This document shows, piece by piece, positions 57,199 to 64,000 of a stretch of DNA of 64,000 nt. This stretch comes from Carnegiea gigantea. Lineage: Eukaryota; Streptophyta; Magnoliopsida; Caryophyllales; Cactaceae. The stretch is taken from the NCBI GenBank assembly GCA_029747015.1, contig JAKOGI010000084.1, forward strand, positions 951,001 through 1,015,000, written 5' to 3'. Each line of letters begins with the position of its first letter. Positions within the stretch are counted from its first letter, which is position 1. The position numbers and the translations under genes were made by a program. The notes under the pieces were generated by a model. The model was not told where the DNA came from and made no database searches. It was given only the letters and a program-made list of their open reading frames with translations.

Positions 57199-58720
57199 GC
57201 AAACTGCCCCAAAGGCGCCATCATTATGCTTTCATGATGACTATTGTTATATGAGAACTCAATCAATGGCAAATGCTCTTTCTCTAAGCCTTGGAAGTCT
57301 CGAACACAAGGTCATAGAATGTTTTATAGGGTCCGATTAGTTTGCTCTATTTGCCTGTTGGTTTTAGAGTCGTATAAAGTACTAAGGTTCATTTTTTCCC
57401 AACTGCGTTCTGAAGAGCAGTTTAGATAGGGGACAAGAATCTAAAATTCCTATTAGAGATAATGTTACTTGGAAATTCCTTATAGTTTGACCACCTTGTT
57501 AATGTATATCCGAGCCAATTTCCCTACTTTCTAATTTTCATTAACGACTAGGAAATGGGCCTGCTTGATCAAGCAATCCACAATCAACCATATGACATCC
57601 TCTCTAGTTTGAGTTTTTTTGGGTAACCCCATAACAAAGTCCATAGGTTTAGAATCCTACTTCTACAATGGGAACTGTAAGGACCTCATTTCTCCAACTA
57701 TTTGACGACGATCAAATCTTTGTCTAAGGTCCTTATACACCTTGTTGCCACAAGAAAAGACTAAGCAGGTAGTTCCGTAAGCTCCAGACAAAATCTTATC
57801 TTTCAGGTCCTTAACAGTAGGAGAATCCTTCAAACATTAATAACCCACCTTCATGGATTATAAAGTTTGGAGATTTTCTAACACTTACATGCTCCTTGAT
57901 TTTCTTTAACATAGGGTCCACATCTTTTGCCTTAATGACATTATCTATAAGAGTTATGTTAATGTGCATTGCCATAAGCCTCCTTTTATGGATCTACAAG
58001 CCAATTCTACTCTCAAGCACTGACGGTCCCTACATATAGCATGAGATGGTGAGATGCATTTATGCTATGAGAGGTTCTTCGGTTGTAGGCATTGGTCACC
58101 ACATTAGCTTTGGTTGGTTGGTATTAGATATCGAGGTATCATCCTTAACGAGTTTTAACCACCAGCTTTGCCTCATGTTTAATTCCCATTGGGTGAACAA
58201 ATACTTCAAACTCCTATTATGGTCGGTGCAAATTTTACAAGGGACACCAAATAAGTAGTGTCCGCATACTTTGAGAGTGAAAACTATTGTCGCTAACTCC
58301 AAGTCATGAGCAGGGTAGTTGGTCACATAGAACTTTAACAGTCGTGAGGCATATGCAATGACCCTATCATTTTGTATGAGAACACACTGCAAGCCTTCTT
58401 GGAGACATCACTATAGATGGTGAAATCATCATTGGGATGAGGCAAGGCTACAACAGGGGCATTGGTGAGGCATTCTTTACTTCTGACAATGTAGCTTCAC
58501 ACTCTAAGATCCACTAGAATTTTGTGGTTTTCTTCATTAAATTGGTAAGGGGACCCAGAACACGTGCGAAGTTGTATAGGAACTTTCTATGCTATCCATA
58601 AGTTCCAATAAACTTTTCACCTTTAAAACACTCATAGACACAGGCTAGTTCACCACTTTTTCTATCTTTTGAGGATATACCTTTATCCCTTCCTTAAAAA
58701 CACTAGAAAACTATGTAAGC
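57199..58720 (-). mobile_element. Ty3 chromovirus C, 5' part (minus): RT thumb, RNase H, integrase core
   Basis: Minus-strand order from the right: EGIKVYPQKIEKVVN (about 58,680), RNase H with CVLIQNDRVIAYASRLLKFY, YPAHDLELATIVFTLKV and WELNMRQSWWLKLVKD (58,392-58,096), then an integrase core with MDFVMGLPKKTQTREDVIWL and IVDCLIKQAHFLVV (about 57,530-57,650) and LPLIEFSYNNSHHESIMMAP (about 57,215-57,275). The reading is cut at unit B and resumes at 49,697. Stops and frame shifts are frequent. Confidence 0.82.
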
Positions 58721-61700
58721 TCAAATTCAAAATTAGTTCACAATATTTGATCTATTGTAGCATTAAAAGGATTACAGAATAGAACAAAATACTCAAAAAA
58801 ATAAATTAAAAAAATTAATGAAAATGAATAAAAAAGTTAAAAATTAAAACAAATTGAGAAAAAAGGCAGATAAAAATTTAGAAACAAAAAGAAAAAAAAA
58901 TGCGGGTTCATAATTTGTAACTAATGATTAGTTATCTGTAACTAAAGGTTCATTAGATGCACATAAAAGTTTTAGCATTTAATTTTTAACTTCATCACTT
59001 TGAAAAACAAAAAGTTTCATCATTTTGGAAAACAAATAACTCTAACAAATATATAAAAGTAGAGATTTATCATTTGAAAACAAGAAAGTTTATTAAATTG
59101 CGAAATTTAATTTTATATAAACATCAGTTTTATTTTTAATAATTATGTAAAATGAAAAACATAAATGAATGTAAACCTTGAGTAATAAATAAAGGGGACA
59201 ATAGTGACATTAGAAAAGGAGAAAGATGGCACTAGAAAGGGGTAGAAAACAAGACTTATTGGAAATAAGAAAAATGAAATAAGGGTAAAGGGGAAAAAAA
59301 AAGGAGAGCTAATCACCCATGTGGAATCAAACTAGGAGCATGAAAAACCCTAGCCTACTAAATAAACCCGTTGACTATTTAGACACTATCACTATTGATG
59401 ACTATTGTCAATAAAAAATGTTATAAAGACACGTGCGTAAAAATTTATTCCTTACTCGTATATACCGTGCTATAGACTATTGTGTGTATGATAGATATTT
59501 TTATGTTACATTTCTCTCTATCTCCCCCCCTTTGATTCCTCAAATAGGGGAGGAAGAATATGGATTTTATTTTAGCCCCTAAACACTCATGGAAATCAGT
59601 AGCATCCACTTGTATTTCCTTCTCCACACTTCTTTTTCCTAACAAATCCAACTTTTCCAATTTATTTGGTGATTATAAATTTTGTAACAATCATGGGTAG
59701 TTAAAAATCTGTTGAGTTCAACCAAATCAATTAACAACTAAAATCACCTTAGATATCTTTATTTATCAAAAAATAACTTAATACACCTCTAAATTCTTAA
59801 GGCTAGCATATCCAAATTCACCACTCTTATATCCATATGACCATTAGGTATCACATGGTGCTAGCATAAGTTGGTCCAAGATGGTAAATCACTTGGGTCA
59901 TTTGGTGGGCTTATAAATCTCGAACATCTTGGGCAATGCCTAATATGTTTGCACGGGATAAAATGTCTCAGCGCTGAATTATCCAACCCTAAACTATTCT
60001 TAGTGGAGTGGGAGTTCAGCAACTACCGGCTCAAAGCTGGTCTAATGACATTTACAGTATTCTAGAGAGCCTACAAAGTCAATGCCAGACGAAAGTCAAC
60101 AATATGTCAAAGTCTTTGGTGGTGGTGACTTTGAAACTACTCCTGATGGAAAATCAAGTGGCACGATCCAACAATCGATTTCCTCCATGATTGCTCTATA
60201 AACTTCATCCGCTTATGAGATCCAATTCAAGATATCCTACTCATTTCAAGTCCTCATTACTTTGGAAGCCCAAGCATGAACATGTATTCAATGGCCGAAG
60301 ATGAATCATCAAAGGGGTTGACATAGCACTAAATAAAGCCTAATTTTTTTATATTTCTCTTTTAATTTTCCACATGTTTTAGTTTTAATATTTAAAGGTT
60401 AAGTGTACTAGTTTAATGCTTAATCTTTTTATTTGACTAGGAGTTAAACCCTTTTCCTATAAATTGGAAAGTTTGTATTGAAAGTAGCTTGTATGACTCT
60501 AAAAATTTCTCTCTCTTTATCTAAGCACCCTTAGTAGTGACTTGAGTAGATCCTTTAGTAGGTTGAGGGTGGCTTGACCTTCAATCAAATTACTGGGGGA
60601 TCTCTAGGCTTGGTGGCACCTTTGCTTTTATCTAAATTATATCCTTGTTACTTTGATCTTTATTTACTTACCAAAGTTATTACAAACTGCTCTCAAAGTC
60701 TTCACAGAACCATAGGCTAGTTTACTGACTTCTAAATTCTATTCAAGTGTTTCAACTTTGAAACTATCCAAGCTTTGACATGCTCCACTTGGCCTAAACC
60801 TATGGTAGCCACAACAGCCTAAATAGTGTAGTTTAGATCCCTTGAGGAAAAAATTCCTTATCCCTTTACGGTTGCACTCTTACCCCCCTTTAAAAGGGAA
60901 ATAAGAGATCATAATGGGTGGAAGACGTGAGACATACTTAAACCATAATGAATAGAATAGGACATTGACTCCTCTTTAGGTAGCCACCTCAATAGCTTGC
61001 GCACACAACAAACTGCCTAGTCAGTTGTACCATTTTCCTTCTTTCCAACATTTATTCACTTGTAACTCTTATTCCCCTCACCGCCAATTCCTTTCCTAAA
61101 TTAGCTTGGGTTCATACCCTATATATATCAACCTAGTCAAATAGGATGAGGTACTCTATAAGATAAGTAGAATAATCTACACTGAGATCTACAAAGCATA
61201 ACCTACATTGAAGGCTGCATAATCTACATTGAGATCTGATCGAACGGAGTAGATTTAAAAATAGAGCATCAGACTTATGTTACTATGATATTGTTAGGCT
61301 AGAGGTTCTCTCTTTCTCTTCCTTAGAATTTCACATTCTTTTTGTGTTTCTCACTCACTGTACCTTTTTCTCTCTTCATCTCACTCAAAATTCATCTTCA
61401 AGCTTCGAAGGCTGCATAATCTACACTGAGATCTGAATTTTGATCTAGGTTTTGAAAGGTTGCAAGTGATTCAACGGTGATTGAGCCGTAATCTTTTTGT
61501 TTGAAGCTGTGATTCAGTTCATAAATATTGATCAAGAATTTCTTAATTTCTACTCTGATTTAGGAATTTCTATTGGTATTTTTAGTTATTATGTTGTAAA
61601 TTTAGCTCAAACTTGAGGTTCCCAATATGATTTTCATGGTAATTGGTGTGATTCATTGAAGTTAGTTTCTCTACTTTAGGTTTACCTCTTCGCCTAATTT

Positions 61701-62108
61701 TTTGGAATTAAAACTCTATTTTTGCCTAACTTCTAGGTGTAAGATTAATGTCCTCAGTGAAATCTAAGGTTTCTAATAAGTGCAATTTTAAATATTACGG
61801 GGTGAATTTTTTTTTTTTAATCTCAAATGAACTGTTGAAGTTGTGTATTTATAGAGAGATTGAGCCAGGATTTGTGCATTTATTGATTTCAATTTCCTGA
61901 TTTTACAACTTCCCTTAGGATATTGAGATCAACTTGCTGATTTTTGATTGTCTTGAAACTCTAGGTTTTAATCGTTGTTGTTTTTGCAATTTCAAATAAT
62001 ATCGCCTCAAATAAAGCCTAGGTTTTCTCTCCCTTATTTATTTTAGAGAAGATTGAAGTATTTTAAATCTTTAGCTTCATATTTATTTCTCATGATTGAG
62101 CAATCTGA
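58721..62108. other. AT-rich intergenic DNA, no gene recognised
   Basis: No convincing coding region. Around 59,870-60,310 the plus strand is less AT-rich and partly open in two frames, suggesting a decayed retroelement piece that I cannot place. At 61,150-61,430 the phrase CATAATCTACA(C/T)TGAGATCT recurs three to four times. CT-rich sequence near 61,310-61,390, followed by GATCTAGGTTTTG, could be the 5' UTR of an unseen gene. Confidence 0.4.
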
Positions 62109-62113
62109 GAGCT

Positions 62114-63369
62114 TGATAAGTCCTTAAAGTGCACTCTATTTTGAGGTCATTTTATACTATTTTTAGGGAGAATTATGTGTTTTGTGCTATATTATGCACT
62201 CCTTTTTCTGTTTTACGCTTGGGTATGATTCTTTTCTGAGTTTTGCAGGTTTTTGGACCATTTTATCCCAGATTTAACCTTTAAATGAGTGTAGCTTGAG
62301 CCCCATAGACACCTCCAAGTCACTATGCTTATGGAAGGAAGAAAGAATAGAAGAATGTCGAAACAGATCCATGGTGGTGCCTACGGTCTATGGTGGCCTT
62401 ATTTCCCCCGAGCCTATTTATTTTCTCGTGACTGTTCGACTTTCAGGCAATTTTAATTTCATTATTTCTCGTGACTGTTCGACTTCTAGGCAGTTTACTA
62501 TAAAAAGGTTATTTTCAACCTCATTCCATCCCATCGTTACATTTTCCTCTCTTCAACTTCATCAATTATATTAGAATTTAGATTGGCATAAGAAAGAGTG
62601 AATTGAAGTGAAGACTTACAAGGATTTCATACTGAGTTTGCAATCAACGGATTCAAGCATGTTATTTGACTGAGCATTTCTCTTCTCTTCCCTTTTCTCT
62701 TTAGATTTTTATGCTTTCAGATTATTATTGATTTTTATGTTAAGTTTTGGATTGCTACTATTGGAATTGAGTTGAATTCTTATAAATGAATCAATTCTTG
62801 TTTTGATCTAAAAGTACTTAGGATTTGTTGGGTCTATTCTATGGAATCTTAGACGTTGAATTGCTAGTAGGAAACTTAATCAATTTCTAACTTGTTTTAG
62901 ACATTTGGTGAAGAACTGAAAGATGAAACTAGATGTTGAAAAACTATGATTCAACCTATGTGTGTGGGATTTTGAAAAAGACTCACCGTTTTAGAAACTC
63001 CTAAATTTGATAAACGCATTCTTAATGATCTTAAATTAATCAAAAACCCTTGAGAAATGGTAATTGATTAGATTTAAGAATTTTATTCCACCTTGAAAGA
63101 GGGGTGTGATAAATCGATTATCGGTTTTGGAATTACGCATCTAAATAGAAGGCACTTAATTAGTTCTTGAGTTGAAAATTCGCTTGGTTTGATTAAATTC
63201 CTTGATTGATTATCTATTATATTAGACAAGTAGCATAGATCAATTTCATTCACAAATTTTGGATTTGCTTAGCCTATCTTGACGGAATATAACCTAATAG
63301 ATTGACCAAGTCTCTGTGGGATCGATCTTGATTTTGTTACAGTGCTACCGTGCGCTTGCGGCCCTATCA
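62114..63369 (+). mobile_element. solo LTR, Tat-like Ty3 element, TSD GAGCT
   Basis: 1,256 bp from TGATAAG to CTATCA (short terminal inverted repeat TGATA/TATCA). GAGCT stands directly before (62109-62113) and directly after (63370-63374). The 3' end reads TCTCTGTGGGATCGATC, CTACCGTGCGCTTGCGG, the usual tail of Tat/Athila-group LTRs. No interior or second LTR, so it is a product of LTR-LTR recombination. Confidence 0.88.
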
Positions 63370-63374
63370 GAGCT

Positions 63375-64000
63375 TCATTAAGTTTGTGACTGCTTGGTAG
63401 TAATATTTTCAACTTTCACTATTTGCCACAATCAATATTCTGTAATTCTCAACTATTTGATGCTTAATAAGTTTCTTTTTTATTTTTTTCTTCATAGATA
63501 AGTGAATTTGTAGCTTCATTGCTCTAAACTGTTTAGGAGATGATTTGATAAGATTTACCCAATCGGAGCTATTGGCTTATACCAGTACCTAAATTGTTTC
63601 GTGCTTAATGAAATATGTTGTTGTTTTTGTAATTTCTAGGATTAATATTAATAGGATAATACCAAATGAAATAGATCATCCATTGTGTGTTGGTACATAT
63701 TAGTGAACTTGAACATATCCTGTTCTTTGTCAAGATTTGTGAAATTATATAATTTTCTCCTACTTTGCATAGACAACTAACCAACCCTGGTCATGAGCTA
63801 GTTTTCTTAGCATTACGACCAACATGATTAAAAAAAAAAAAAAACAAGGATTTGGCTTGCAGAATCTCAATGTTACCTTTAATTTCTTCTGTTTAATTAG
63901 TACATTTTGGTGAACTTCGCCATTATTCTTAGACATTTTTCGTGACAATTATTTTGGTGAATAAAACATCTATTTCAGTTAATTTTTTAGTTCATTGTGG
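63375..64000. other. right flank, no gene recognised
   Basis: AT-rich. It holds a poly-A run near 63,829-63,844. No ORF of interest on either strand. Confidence 0.4.

Noticed and set aside
59871..60190. Two overlapping plus-strand ORFs of about 60 codons as a gene
   Set aside because: Short, frame-broken and without recognised motifs; probably a decayed repeat.

Overview
The window is plant nuclear DNA from a eudicot. The signs are a spliced chloroplast-type carrier gene with GT-AG introns, Ty3/gypsy chromoviruses primed by initiator tRNA-Met, Tat/Athila-like solo LTRs, a FAR1-related transposase gene, and old endogenous caulimovirid (plant pararetrovirus) copies. I cannot name the species. 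Most of the window is repeats. The only clear host gene is on the left.

Layout. 1-3.75 kb: intergenic DNA with a hAT-like MITE and a 1.1-kb foldback element holding a perfect 141-bp hairpin. 4.1-11.5 kb, minus strand: a ten-exon TAAC/PAPST-family carrier. All splice sites are intact, but five single-base deletions break its exons, and its introns hold a cluster of poly-G/poly-C tracts. 11.5-12.1 kb: a possible divergent promoter. 12.1-38.8 kb: a FAR1/FRS-type pseudogene cut in two by a 24.1-kb Tekay/Del-like element (GATTC target duplication). That element is itself split by a 12.5-kb minus-strand LTR element (CATAA duplication), one LTR of which holds a 1.86-kb solo LTR. This makes a four-level nest that can be read from the junctions.

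39.6-58.7 kb: two caulimovirid-derived units in opposite orientation, 39,894-47,054 (minus) and 49,707-57,198 (plus). They share one architecture: terminal region, tRNA-Met primer site, ORFs for coat protein, movement protein, protease, RT and RNase H, an unassigned 3' region, a pregenomic promoter, and a second terminal region. In both, the two ends are degenerate inverted repeats built from roughly 30-bp iterations. The plus unit interrupts a Ty3 integrase gene and is flanked by an imperfect 9-bp duplication. Pararetroviruses do not normally integrate this way. The pattern suggests either a DNA-transposon-like (MULE-like) carrier that captured a pararetrovirus or an unrecognised integration mode. 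This is the most interesting signal here. The minus unit sits between two triplet-repeat arrays of the same strand sense.

58.7-64 kb: AT-rich DNA without a recognisable gene, plus a clean 1,256-bp solo LTR with a GAGCT duplication. No tRNA, rRNA or CRISPR array was seen. All element genes seen carry several breaks and look non-functional.
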